Of a stretch of DNA of 8,070 nucleotides, positions 1-6,699 are shown in pieces. The position numbers were made by a program, and so were the translations under genes. The notes under the pieces were generated by a model, which saw only the letters and a list, made by a program, of their open reading frames with translations, had not been told where the DNA came from and did not search any database. Origin of the DNA: a bacterium (GTDB lineage: Bacteria; Actinomycetota; Acidimicrobiia; Acidimicrobiales; CATQHL01); the NCBI GenBank assembly GCA_026713745.1, contig JAPONU010000352.1, forward strand, positions 1-8,070, given 5' to 3'. Position 1 is the stretch's first letter. Each line of letters opens with the position of its first letter.

Positions 1-62
1 CGCTCGAAGTCGGAGTGGCAGGCGGCCACGTTCAGTTCGCTGCGCCGGGTGGTCTGGGCAGC
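1..62 (-). pseudogene. Type III restriction Res fragment, minus-strand copy (partial)
   Basis: Read on the minus strand, 62 to 1 gives AAQTTRRSELNVAACHSDFE, the same peptide encoded by the plus strand around 176-232. It closely resembles the segment that opens the C-terminal nuclease region of type III Res subunits, and fits that pattern better than the plus copy, which has NPP where this one has QTT. It continues past the left edge, so the gene's length and intactness cannot be judged. No Res helicase sequence lies upstream of it in this window. It may be the tail of a broken gene or part of a neighbouring restriction locus. Confidence 0.5.
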
Positions 63-234
63 GCTGACGGGGGGGCAATCGGTGAGGCTGGGCTCCAAGG
101 CCACCCCCCAAGGGGCGAGCCCCGGCGGGCTGGTACTGGGAACCCAGCCCCACCGATTCCCCCCCCGTCAGCCCCGCCAACCCCCCCCGGCGCAGCGAGC
201 TGAACGTGCCCGCCTGCCACTCCGACTTCGAGCG
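1..234. repeat. Long imperfect inverted repeat (diverged palindrome)
   Basis: Base n pairs with base 235-n without gaps across the whole stretch. Bases 1-20 match 215-234 perfectly, and blocks to about base 100 keep roughly 87% complementarity by hand count. The inner part is poorer apart from the central GGGGCGAGCCCC at 112-123. The outer part of each arm encodes the same Res peptide on opposite strands, so this is an inverted duplication of coding sequence plus its upstream flank. The left arm probably continues beyond the window. The many substitutions argue against a recent amplification chimera. Confidence 0.85.
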
Positions 235-649
235 GCGGGTCGCCGCGGCCCTCGACAAGCACCCCGACGTGGACGCCTGGGCCCGCAACTTCCGCCTCGA
301 CTGGACGGTGCCGTACGAGATCGACGGCGTCTGGCATCGCTACGTGCCCGACTTCGCGGTCCGGCTGTTCGGCGGGAACCGCAGCGAGGACGCCGTGCAC
401 CTGATGTTGGAGTGCAAGGGCCGGCCCGACGAGGTGTCCGAGGCGAAGCACGGCTACGTGGAGGACTGGTGGATCCCCGCGGTCGCCAACTCGCCGGAGA
501 CCCCACCGGGGCTGCGCCGCTGGACCTTCGCCGAACTCACCGACCTCGACGGGCCCGAGCTCGAACTCGATCACGCCATCGATGACGCACGCCGCCTCGT
601 CGCATCACCCGCTGCCGGCGGCGGTGCTCTGGCGCTGGTGGCCCGGTAG
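188..649 (+). pseudogene. C-terminal fragment of type III restriction endonuclease Res
   Basis: The roughly 150-residue product matches the end of type III restriction subunits (Res). Family-like stretches are RRSELNVPACHSDFERR, then LDWTVPYEIDG, YVPDFAVRL and LMLECKG. The D of PDF followed by the ExK of ECKG fits a PD-(D/E)XK nuclease core, which in these enzymes cuts DNA after helicase-driven translocation. Full Res proteins are far longer, with an N-terminal helicase motor. Here the frame is closed by a stop at 83-85 and the homology begins only near 176-188, so helicase and start are missing. A GTG at 206 could start a 147-residue product, but I see no ribosome site before it. The stop at 647-649 lies 131 bases before mod, in the same orientation, so an ancestral res-mod order is likely. 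It appears to be a non-functional remnant; a stand-alone nuclease domain is possible but less likely. Confidence 0.7.
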
Positions 650-767
650 CCGGCGGGAAGGTACCGAGCGATGCCGCCGACGGCCTCGTCACCGGTCATT
701 CCCGCAGCCGGAATCCGCTGGCCGGCGGACCCGTCTGCGTGTCCGGTGGATCGGTCAGCAGACCCCC

Positions 768-772
768 GGAGG
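768..772 (+). promoter_or_regulatory. Ribosome binding site of the methyltransferase gene
   Basis: GGAGG lies 8 bases before the ATG at 781. This decides the start in favour of 781 over the in-frame GTG at 739, which has no comparable motif. The rest of 650-780 shows only a small ATTCC/GGAAT stem (698-714) and no promoter I can call. Confidence 0.7.
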
Positions 773-780
773 CCCGACTG

Positions 781-3357
781 ATGGCGCAGGGCCGCAAGAC
801 CGACAGCTACCAGTACGCCTCGGCGAGCCGGTCGAACCTGCCGACCACCCAGACCGAGCCGCTCATGGGCGCCGGCGACAAGGCGCCGAGGCCGTTCACC
901 CCCGCCGGCCGTGAGCGCGACGACGAGCCGGCGCTGGCCTGGTCGAGGGAGGCCCTCCCGGAGACCTACGAGGCGCACCCGCTGTACGTGCGGGAGAAGA
1001 TCCATCCCGGCGCGTTCGTGCAGTCGCTGAAGTCCGGCAGCCCGCAGACGACGCTGTTCGACGACTTCAACGGCCTGCCGTCACCCGATGCCGCCTACGA
1101 GTGGTACGAGCACGCCGGCAACTGGCAGAACCGGCTGATCCACGGCGAGTCGGCCCGGGTCATGGCCTCCCTCGCCGAGCGCGAGCGCCTCAGCGGCCGG
1201 GTGCAGATGATCTTCTTCGACCCGCCCTACGGCATCGGCTTCAAGTCCAACTTCCAGGTCTCCACCCGCAACCGCGAGACCGCCGAGGGCCGCAAGGGCC
1301 TGCCGTGCGACACCCGCACCATCCGGGCGTTCCGCGACACCTACGACCGGGGCATCCACTCCTACCTCGACCAGATGCTCGAGAAGCTGACCCTGTGCCG
1401 GGAGCTGCTCACCGAGTCCGGATCGATCTTCGTCCAGATCGGCGACGAGAACGTCCACCGCATGGCTGTCGTTCTCGACGAGGTATTCGGCCACGAGAAC
1501 CGCGTGGCGACGATCCCGTTCGTGACGAGCGGTTCGTCGTCGGCGAGGACGCTCTCGAGCGTGGCTGACTTTCTGCTTTGGTACGCGAAGGACCGAGGCG
1601 AGGTCAAGTACCACCAGCTCTACGAGCCACTGACGCGGGCCGAGAAGGTTGCCCATATGACGTGGCACGCCATGGTCGAGATGCCAGACGGCACGACATT
1701 CCCGCTGACTCCCGCGCAAGAGGCTGATCCGGATGCACAGCTGCCCGAGGGAGCACGCCTCTATCGGCGGATGCCACTCGTGTCGCCGGGGACATCGACC
1801 ACTGGGCGGTCGGAGCCGTACCGCTGGCGTGGTCAGGACTGGCCGTGTCCCTCGGGCGAGCAGTGGAGAGTATCCATGGATGGGCTCGACCGCCTAGCTG
1901 ACCTCGGGCGCCTGGACGCAGCTGGATCGGAGTCGCTTCTCTGCTGGAAGCGATACGAGAACGAGGTCCCCGGCCGGAGAATCCACAACGTTTGGTCAAC
2001 GCAGATGTCAGCCTCCGACAAGCGCTATGTCGTGCAGACCGCCGACAGCGTGATCGAGCGCTGCCTGTTGATGTCGACAGACCCGGGTGACTTGGTGTTC
2101 GATCCGACCTGTGGCGGAGGCACCACAGCGGTTGCCGCAGAGATATGGGGACGCCGCTGGATCACGTGCGACACCTCCCCGGTAGCGGTCGCCATCGCAC
2201 GCCAGCGCCTCACGACGGCCACGTTCGACTACTGGACACTCGCCGACTCCGCCGAAGGCGCTCTGGCTGAAGCCGAACTCTCCGGCCGTCCGGCACGACG
2301 CGAACCTCTCGAGAACTGGGGCCACGATCCTGCCCGCGACTTCGTGTACGAGCGGGTGCCAACGGTCAGTGCAAGCATTCTCGCCTACGACGAGAACCCG
2401 CCGCCCACACTGCTTGTGGACCAGCCGCGCCGAACTCGTGGCGTTGTTCGTGTCACCTCACCGTTCACCGTCGAGAGCGAGTCGCCCTGGTCGCACGTCC
2501 CGTTCGACGATGCCGGCAACGGACGTTCCCCAGAGTCTGTTGCAGAAAGGCCCGTCGAACACGCCGAGTTCGCCAACACCGTGATCGAGGCACTCAAGCG
2601 CTCGCCGATCCAAGCCGTGCCGGCCAGCGGTCGAGCTGGAGACCTCCACATCAATGAGATCGAACCATGGCCCGGCAGCCGCGACCTCGTCAGCCACCTG
2701 GTCACCTACACAGTGGGGGACAAGGGCGTCGAGCGTCGAGCAGGCCTCGTGATTGCCCCCGAGGACGCCACAGTCACCGCGGCGATGATCCGCAAGGCAG
2801 CCCTCGACACCGCCCAAAGCATCCACAACGCCGATCTGGCAATCATCGTCGGCTTCGAATTCGCCCCCGGCACCGGCGACGAAAAGATCGGCCGGGTCGG
2901 CGTGGTGAGGGTGCGGATGCACCGCGATCTCCAGATCCGAGACCTAAAGGACGACGACCAGCACCGAGCGTTCGTCATCCTCGGCCAACCCGACATCCAG
3001 ATCCACGAGGAGCCGGACGGCCAGGTCTCCGTCGAACTCCTCGGCTACGACACATACGACCCCGCCACCGGAGGCACCAAACCCGGCGGGCCGAACGACG
3101 TCGACTGCTGGATGCTCGACACCGCCTACGACGGCACCAGCTTCTTCGCCCGTCGAATCCACTTCCCCGGTGCCCAGGACGACCGCCAACTCAAACGCCT
3201 CCGATCCCAACTAGGCCGATCCCTCGACACCATCCGCTGGAACGCCACCCTCTCAATCCGCTCCGCCCCCTTCGAGCGACCCCCCGAAGCAAGAATCGCC
3301 ATCAAAATCATCACCACCACCGGAACCGAAATGTCCCTCGTAGCCGCGATCCCCTGA
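781..3357 (+). CDS. Type III-like site-specific adenine DNA methyltransferase (Mod)
   Basis: The 858-residue product is a predicted N6-adenine methyltransferase that would transfer a methyl group from S-adenosylmethionine to DNA. In a complete type III system Mod also gives sequence specificity to Res. The catalytic motif FFDPPYGIGF is at residues 145-154. The AdoMet-binding motif VFDPTCGGGTTAVAAE is at 439-454. This catalytic-first order, with the likely target-recognition region between (about 240-420), is the beta-class arrangement. Residues from about 600 form an extra C-terminal domain I cannot name; its last 187 residues recur in a second copy at 5077-5628. The ATG at 781 has GGAGG 8 bases upstream. 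No frameshift or internal stop is seen. Base and codon use change near 1465: the start is almost purely G/C-ending, while the recognition region is not, suggesting a mosaic gene. With only a Res remnant upstream it may now act as an orphan methyltransferase, unless Res is elsewhere. Confidence 0.9.
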   Translation: MAQGRKTDSYQYASASRSNLPTTQTEPLMGAGDKAPRPFTPAGRERDDEPALAWSREALPETYEAHPLYVREKIHPGAFVQSLKSGSPQTTLFDDFNGLPSPDAAYEWYEHAGNWQNRLIHGESARVMASLAERERLSGRVQMIFFDPPYGIGFKSNFQVSTRNRETAEGRKGLPCDTRTIRAFRDTYDRGIHSYLDQMLEKLTLCRELLTESGSIFVQIGDENVHRMAVVLDEVFGHENRVATIPFVTSGSSSARTLSSVADFLLWYAKDRGEVKYHQLYEPLTRAEKVAHMTWHAMVEMPDGTTFPLTPAQEADPDAQLPEGARLYRRMPLVSPGTSTTGRSEPYRWRGQDWPCPSGEQWRVSMDGLDRLADLGRLDAAGSESLLCWKRYENEVPGRRIHNVWSTQMSASDKRYVVQTADSVIERCLLMSTDPGDLVFDPTCGGGTTAVAAEIWGRRWITCDTSPVAVAIARQRLTTATFDYWTLADSAEGALAEAELSGRPARREPLENWGHDPARDFVYERVPTVSASILAYDENPPPTLLVDQPRRTRGVVRVTSPFTVESESPWSHVPFDDAGNGRSPESVAERPVEHAEFANTVIEALKRSPIQAVPASGRAGDLHINEIEPWPGSRDLVSHLVTYTVGDKGVERRAGLVIAPEDATVTAAMIRKAALDTAQSIHNADLAIIVGFEFAPGTGDEKIGRVGVVRVRMHRDLQIRDLKDDDQHRAFVILGQPDIQIHEEPDGQVSVELLGYDTYDPATGGTKPGGPNDVDCWMLDTAYDGTSFFARRIHFPGAQDDRQLKRLRSQLGRSLDTIRWNATLSIRSAPFERPPEARIAIKIITTTGTEMSLVAAIP
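2794..3357 (+). repeat. Direct repeat copy 1: 3' end of mod
   Basis: This segment, from residue 672 of the methyltransferase to its stop, is repeated in the same orientation at 5077-5628. The copies differ by a 15-base indel at 2935-2949, by scattered, mostly silent substitutions, and in the last few codons (AAIP here, TDLPG there). Similarity begins abruptly at the shared AAGGC. Confidence 0.9.
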
Positions 3358-3414
3358 TGGCGGCTGGGTCGAACCTGCGCACCGAGCAGACCGAGCCGCT
3401 CGTGGGCGCCGGCG
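3357..3414 (+). pseudogene. 5' fragment of a second mod-like gene
   Basis: The A of the mod stop (TGA, 3355-3357) is also the first base of an ATG. That frame encodes MAAG then SNLRTEQTEPLVGAGG. The second part closely matches SNLPTTQTEPLMGAGD near residues 18-33 of the upstream methyltransferase, and the DNA also matches (829-876 against 3367-3414). Similarity ends close to the start of the metallopeptidase frame. The overlapping TGATG is typical of translationally coupled genes, so a second mod-like gene probably once followed the first. The continuing frame is arginine-rich noise that ends near 3575. Confidence 0.6.
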
Positions 3415-5016
3415 GTGTGGGGCGCCGGCTGGTGTCTGGCTGTGGCACTAGTGGCCGGGACTGTCGTGGCCGCCTCGCTGCCAGCGGCCGCGAGCGATCA
3501 CGCCGGCGACGCGACCCGCATCATCGCCCGCAAGCTCGCCGACGGCCGTGTCGAGTTCGGTCTGCGCCACACTGATGGCAGCGAGCAACTGCCCGCGCCT
3601 CGGTTCTTCCCCTACCGCAGCGCTGTCCAGGGCCGCTGGTACCGATCGGGGCCGGTGAGTGTCGGCAGCGCCGACGACGTGCGCATCATCGCCCGCAAGC
3701 TCGCCGATGGGCGCATCGAGTTCGCTCTCAGCTTTCTGGGCTCAACCTGGTATCCCGACGCTCGCTTCTTCCCCTATCGGACTGCTCGGGTCGGCAGGTG
3801 GCTGCGCTCCTCGGAGTTCGGTGACCTGGTGGCGTCGGCGCCGGCCGCCGCGCCGGCGAGCCGCGGCAGCACAGGTTCGGCGCCGGCAGCGTCCCGCCAG
3901 AATCCGCCCCCCGCCGGCACCTGCGCCCGCGGCGACGACGGCGAGTCGCTCTATTGCACACGCCCTGCCGACGGAGTCACGAACCGCCAGGAGTTGCGGG
4001 CCTACCTCGACGCTTTCGTGGCGATGCTGCGGCCGCACTGGCCATGGATCGGCGTGGCGCTGGAATCGACCGGCGGCTGGAGCTTCGGCTCCTGCCCCAA
4101 CCCGGCGGCGGCCGGCTGCTATTCCCGGGGCGAGAACCGCATCGTGCTGGCCACCGCGAATCTGGCGGGTCAACCGCTGTGGGGGATCGAGGAGACACTG
4201 ATCCACGAGCTCGCCCACGCTTACGATTGGGCGATGACGCCCGGCGACGAGCCGGAGCGTCAACCCTCGGTGCGGTCCATGATTGCCTACCCCGTCGAGT
4301 TCCGCCCCGAACTGTTCGCCGACACGCTGGCGGTGAACGTGCTCGGCAACCGCAGTTCTCCGGTGTACTTCCAGGAGTCTCGCTGGGCGTTCGGCTTCGC
4401 CTACGAGCGCTGGCACGACGCAGGCTTCACGAGCCTTGATCGGCGCAGCTTCGACGCCGCTGCCGGTCGCATCCCCGCTCACCCGACGGCCCAGGACCGC
4501 CGAGCGGTCTGGCAGGCCGTCTGCGGCGACTGCGGCACGGCGGTGCCCGTCGTGGTATGGACCAACCCCGGCGAAGCGCCCGAACGAGGGCAGAGCCGGC
4601 GAGACGCGGGCCTACTGATCGACTTCCCGCAACTGCCGGAGATCACCACCCGAGTCACGATCATTCTTCCCTGCAGCGCCCCGCTGGAGATCAGTGCCGC
4701 GCTCTCGAATGTCCGCAGTGCTGTCCGCTGGGCGCGGCTCGCCGCCCGCGGCCTCGACTTCGAGCGCGACGCCACGGGCGCGAATCAACTCCGTGCGGCT
4801 GCCGACCAACTCGAGGCGGCTGCCGACTCACTTGACGCGGCCGGCGACCGTATCTGCGCCGACACCCCGCGGTACGCCAACGATGAGCCCGATCCCTTCG
4901 ACGGCGCCGATCACCTGTATGCCGAGGCCGAGCGGCTTTGCGCCGCCGCGGACCGCCTCACCGCCGACGTCCGCGAGCGCTGGTCGAGACTTGCGGGGAC
5001 CCTGAGCGCATGTTGA
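3415..5016 (+). CDS. Secreted HExxH zinc metallopeptidase-like protein with two N-terminal repeats
   Basis: The 533-residue product begins with a hydrophobic stretch (about 5-27, ending LPAAAS), which looks like a secretion signal. Two copies of a 44-residue module follow (35-78 and 90-132), each beginning RIIARKLADGR and ending in FFPYR...GRW.RS. An Ala/Pro/Ser linker (about 137-168) leads to a zincin core: EETLIHELAHAYDW carries HExxH at 264-268. E299, in RPELFADTLA, is a candidate third zinc ligand as in gluzincins. Ten cysteines, some in pairs (C370/C373), fit an extracytoplasmic protein. Residues 430-530 are Ala-rich and helical, perhaps a coiled coil. The start is doubtful. GTG 3415 is the only usual start before the hydrophobic stretch, has no clear ribosome site, and leaves a signal without the usual positive charges. 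It sits exactly where similarity to the mod 5' end stops, so the true 5' end may have been lost. The substrate is unknown. The gene is unrelated to the mod sequences on both sides. Confidence 0.8.
   Translation: MWGAGWCLAVALVAGTVVAASLPAAASDHAGDATRIIARKLADGRVEFGLRHTDGSEQLPAPRFFPYRSAVQGRWYRSGPVSVGSADDVRIIARKLADGRIEFALSFLGSTWYPDARFFPYRTARVGRWLRSSEFGDLVASAPAAAPASRGSTGSAPAASRQNPPPAGTCARGDDGESLYCTRPADGVTNRQELRAYLDAFVAMLRPHWPWIGVALESTGGWSFGSCPNPAAAGCYSRGENRIVLATANLAGQPLWGIEETLIHELAHAYDWAMTPGDEPERQPSVRSMIAYPVEFRPELFADTLAVNVLGNRSSPVYFQESRWAFGFAYERWHDAGFTSLDRRSFDAAAGRIPAHPTAQDRRAVWQAVCGDCGTAVPVVVWTNPGEAPERGQSRRDAGLLIDFPQLPEITTRVTIILPCSAPLEISAALSNVRSAVRWARLAARGLDFERDATGANQLRAAADQLEAAADSLDAAGDRICADTPRYANDEPDPFDGADHLYAEAERLCAAADRLTADVRERWSRLAGTLSAC
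3517..3648 (+). repeat. Metallopeptidase N-terminal module, copy 1
   Basis: Encodes residues 35-78, RIIARKLADGRVEFGL through RFFPYR to GRWYRS. The opening 22 bases, from CGCATCATCG on, also begin copy 2. I recall similar modules in predicted secreted proteins of Acidimicrobiia; no function is known to me. Confidence 0.85.
3682..3810 (+). repeat. Metallopeptidase N-terminal module, copy 2
   Basis: Encodes residues 90-132, RIIARKLADGRIEFAL through RFFPYR to GRWLRS. It is one residue shorter than copy 1; the middle of the module is the least conserved part. Eleven residues separate the two copies. Confidence 0.85.
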
Positions 5017-5045
5017 GCCGATGCGCTCCGCCTGGCGAACCTCCC

Positions 5046-5070
5046 GTCTCTCCGCCGAATTCGGCGAGAC
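5046..5070. other. Hairpin at the junction before the second mod fragment
   Basis: GTCTC (5046-5050) pairs with GAGAC (5066-5070), enclosing the perfect palindrome GCCGAATTCGGC (5054-5065) with a three-base bulge. It lies 30 bases after the metallopeptidase stop and ends only six bases before the second mod fragment begins. It could act as a terminator, although no T-run follows, or it could be a scar of the recombination that joined the two segments. Confidence 0.45.
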
Positions 5071-5076
5071 TGAGCC

Positions 5077-5628
5077 AAGGCCGCCCTCGACACCGCCCAA
5101 AGCATCCACAACGCCAATCTGGCAATCATCGTCGGCTTCGAGTTCGCCCCCGACGCCGGCGACCAAAAGATCGGCCGAGTAGGCGTGGTGAGGGTGAGAA
5201 TGCACCGCGACCTGAAGGACGACGACCAGCATCGAGCGTTCATCATCCTCGGCCAACCCGACATCCAGATTCACGACGAGCCGGACGGCCAGGTATCCGT
5301 CGAGCTCCTCGGCTACGACACCTACGACCCCGCCACTGGAGGCACCAAGCCTGGGGCACCGAACGACGTCGACTGCTGGATGCTCGACACCGCCTACGAC
5401 GGCACCAGCTTCTTCGCCCGCCGAATCCACTTCCCCGGAGCCCAAGACGACCGCCAGCTCAAACGCCTCCGAGCCCAACTAGGTCGATCCCTCGAGCAAC
5501 TCCGCTGGAACGCCACCCTCTCAATCCGCTCAGCCCCCTTCGAGCGACCCCCCGAAGCCAAGATCGCCATCAAAATCATCACAACAACCGGAATCGAAAT
5601 GTCCCTCGTGACAGATCTCCCCGGATAG
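5077..5628 (+). pseudogene. 3' fragment of a second mod-like gene (direct repeat copy 2)
   Basis: This encodes the last 183 residues of a methyltransferase C-terminal domain, from KAALDTAQSIHNANL to the stop, matching residues 672-858 of the gene at 781 with about 16 differences. The frame is closed by TGA at 5071-5073 and none of the methyltransferase motifs is present. A GTG at 5185 could start a 147-residue product but has no persuasive ribosome site. It lacks the five-codon insertion of copy 1 (HRDLK instead of HRDLQIRDLK) and ends TDLPG. Most base differences between the copies are silent, so this looks like the tail of a gene that was under selection rather than a long-neutral duplicate. 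Together with 3357-3414 it brackets the metallopeptidase gene. Confidence 0.75.
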
Positions 5629-5668
5629 CCCTCGGCCGCACGCGGTGATCATGGCCCCGCACCTGATC

Positions 5669-5684
5669 GGGCACAGTCGTGCTC
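5669..5684 (+). terminator. Possible weak terminator hairpin
   Basis: GCAC-AGTC-GTGC (5671-5682) forms a short stem, extended by a G-T and a G-C pair, and is followed by CTCTTAG. It lies 40 bases after the second mod fragment. The stem is short and there is no real T-run, so this is only a candidate. The rest of the 5629-5790 gap shows no convincing promoter. Confidence 0.2.
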
Positions 5685-5773
5685 TTAGCGGCCCAGGGTG
5701 CCGGTAGGTTGCCGGGTCTTCGCTCTCGTTGTAGACCCGCGATGTGGATGACCGAATTCAGTCGAAGATTCAC

Positions 5774-5785
5774 GAGGAGCAAGGA
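5774..5785 (+). promoter_or_regulatory. Ribosome binding site of the MazG-like gene
   Basis: GAGGAG (5774-5779) and AAGGA (5781-5785) stand before adjacent in-frame starts GTG 5791 and ATG 5794. AAGGA is 8 bases from the ATG and 5 from the GTG, which favours the ATG. Confidence 0.6.
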
Positions 5786-5793
5786 CACTAGTG

Positions 5794-6699
5794 ATGGACT
5801 TACAGGACTACGTTGATCAAGCAGCAGCAACGGATGACCTCGGCAGTGACGAGCAGGCGATACGGATAGCTCTGTTCGGGATCGCAGGCGAGGCCGGCGA
5901 GGTGGTCTCAGAAGCCAAGAAGTATTTCCGTGACGGTGGTCCCCTGCCTGGGCTGGGGGACCGCGTAGCTGAGGAACTTGGGGACTTGCTCTGGTACATG
6001 GCGTTGCTCGCGCGCCGCTTGGGGTTGGATCTCGGCGATGTCGCGCAGCAGAACCTTGACAAGACGGGGGCCATGTGGTCGTCGATCATGCCCTCTCATC
6101 CTGACTATGACGATCACGCCCATGACTCTCAGAAGCTGCTCAGGCGCATGACTGTCGAGTTTGAAGAAGATCGATCCGGAGAGATCCCCGTCGTTCGGAT
6201 GATCCCCAAGGGTGAGTTGGCTGAACGAGTCGACCAAGAGCGTGAGCGCAAACGGGCTCGGGGTCAACTCGGCGACACGCTCGACGACAATGCTGCGATC
6301 GATGACGGATATCGCTATCACGACGTTATCCACTTGGGCCACGCCACCGTGCTGGGATGGTCACCGGTGCTCCGGGCGTTGATGGGTGCGAAGCGTCGTG
6401 ATGTGGGCGATTGTGACCGTGTCGAGGACGGAGCTCGCGCCATTGCCATCGAAGAGGGTCTAGCAGCGTTCGTTTTCAACTACCTGGAACCCTTCGACTT
6501 TAGGCCAGATGCCATCAGATGGGAACTCTTCAAGCATGTGCGAAGGACCGTGCGCGGACTAGAAGTCGCCAACCAACCCGCAATTGCTTGGCGACGCGCG
6601 TACACCCAGGCGTTCGAGATCTTCGCGCGGGTCTATGAAGCCAGGGGCGGAGTCGTCGAGTGCGATCTAGATGCCCGGGAGCTTCGACTCATCGAGTGA
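5794..6699 (+). CDS. MazG-like nucleotide pyrophosphohydrolase with extra C-terminal domain
   Basis: The 301-residue product starts with an all-alpha NTP pyrophosphohydrolase domain (about 1-100). FGIAGEAGEVV gives ExxE at 33-36 and EELGDLLWYMA gives ExxD at 61-64, the magnesium-binding pattern of MazG enzymes, which cut nucleoside triphosphates to monophosphate and pyrophosphate. Simple MazG-like proteins are about 100 residues, so two thirds of this one is extra. After a charged linker (about 105-168) comes a second domain with GYRYHDVIHLGHATVLGW (172-189) and EDGARAIAIEEGLAAFVFNY (211-230), rich in H, D and E. From memory this resembles a helical domain catalogued as a MazG C-terminal domain and seen near DNA base-hypermodification genes; I could not check this. 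The start is set by AAGGA 8 bases before ATG 5794. Its last 33 bases overlap the 3' end of the opposite-strand hypermodification gene. Base composition is less GC-rich than the flanking mod genes, suggesting separate acquisition. The nucleotide substrate is unknown. Confidence 0.85.
   Translation: MDLQDYVDQAAATDDLGSDEQAIRIALFGIAGEAGEVVSEAKKYFRDGGPLPGLGDRVAEELGDLLWYMALLARRLGLDLGDVAQQNLDKTGAMWSSIMPSHPDYDDHAHDSQKLLRRMTVEFEEDRSGEIPVVRMIPKGELAERVDQERERKRARGQLGDTLDDNAAIDDGYRYHDVIHLGHATVLGWSPVLRALMGAKRRDVGDCDRVEDGARAIAIEEGLAAFVFNYLEPFDFRPDAIRWELFKHVRRTVRGLEVANQPAIAWRRAYTQAFEIFARVYEARGGVVECDLDARELRLIE

Noticed and set aside
698..714. ATTCC/GGAAT stem between the Res fragment and mod
   Set aside because: Only five pairs with no T-run; too weak to call a terminator or a repeat element.
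739..780. A 14-codon longer methyltransferase start at GTG 739
   Set aside because: There is no ribosome site before it, whereas GGAGG stands 8 bases before ATG 781.
1081..1719. A 212-codon minus-strand open frame
   Set aside because: It lies entirely opposite the methyltransferase catalytic region and has no family-like motifs; high GC makes such frames common.
2667..3575. A 302-codon open frame on the plus strand within and after mod
   Set aside because: It is a proline/arginine-rich out-of-frame shadow of mod in C-rich DNA. Only its short part from 3357 has meaning, as the mod-like 5' remnant.
4828..5478. A 216-codon minus-strand open frame
   Set aside because: It is antisense to the metallopeptidase end and the second mod fragment, and the same kind of frame appears opposite the first mod at 2944-3210, as expected from antisense of conserved coding DNA.
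5708..5737. A possible promoter (TTGCCG and TAGACC) upstream of the MazG-like gene
   Set aside because: The -10 match is poor and actinobacterial promoters are too variable for this to be convincing.
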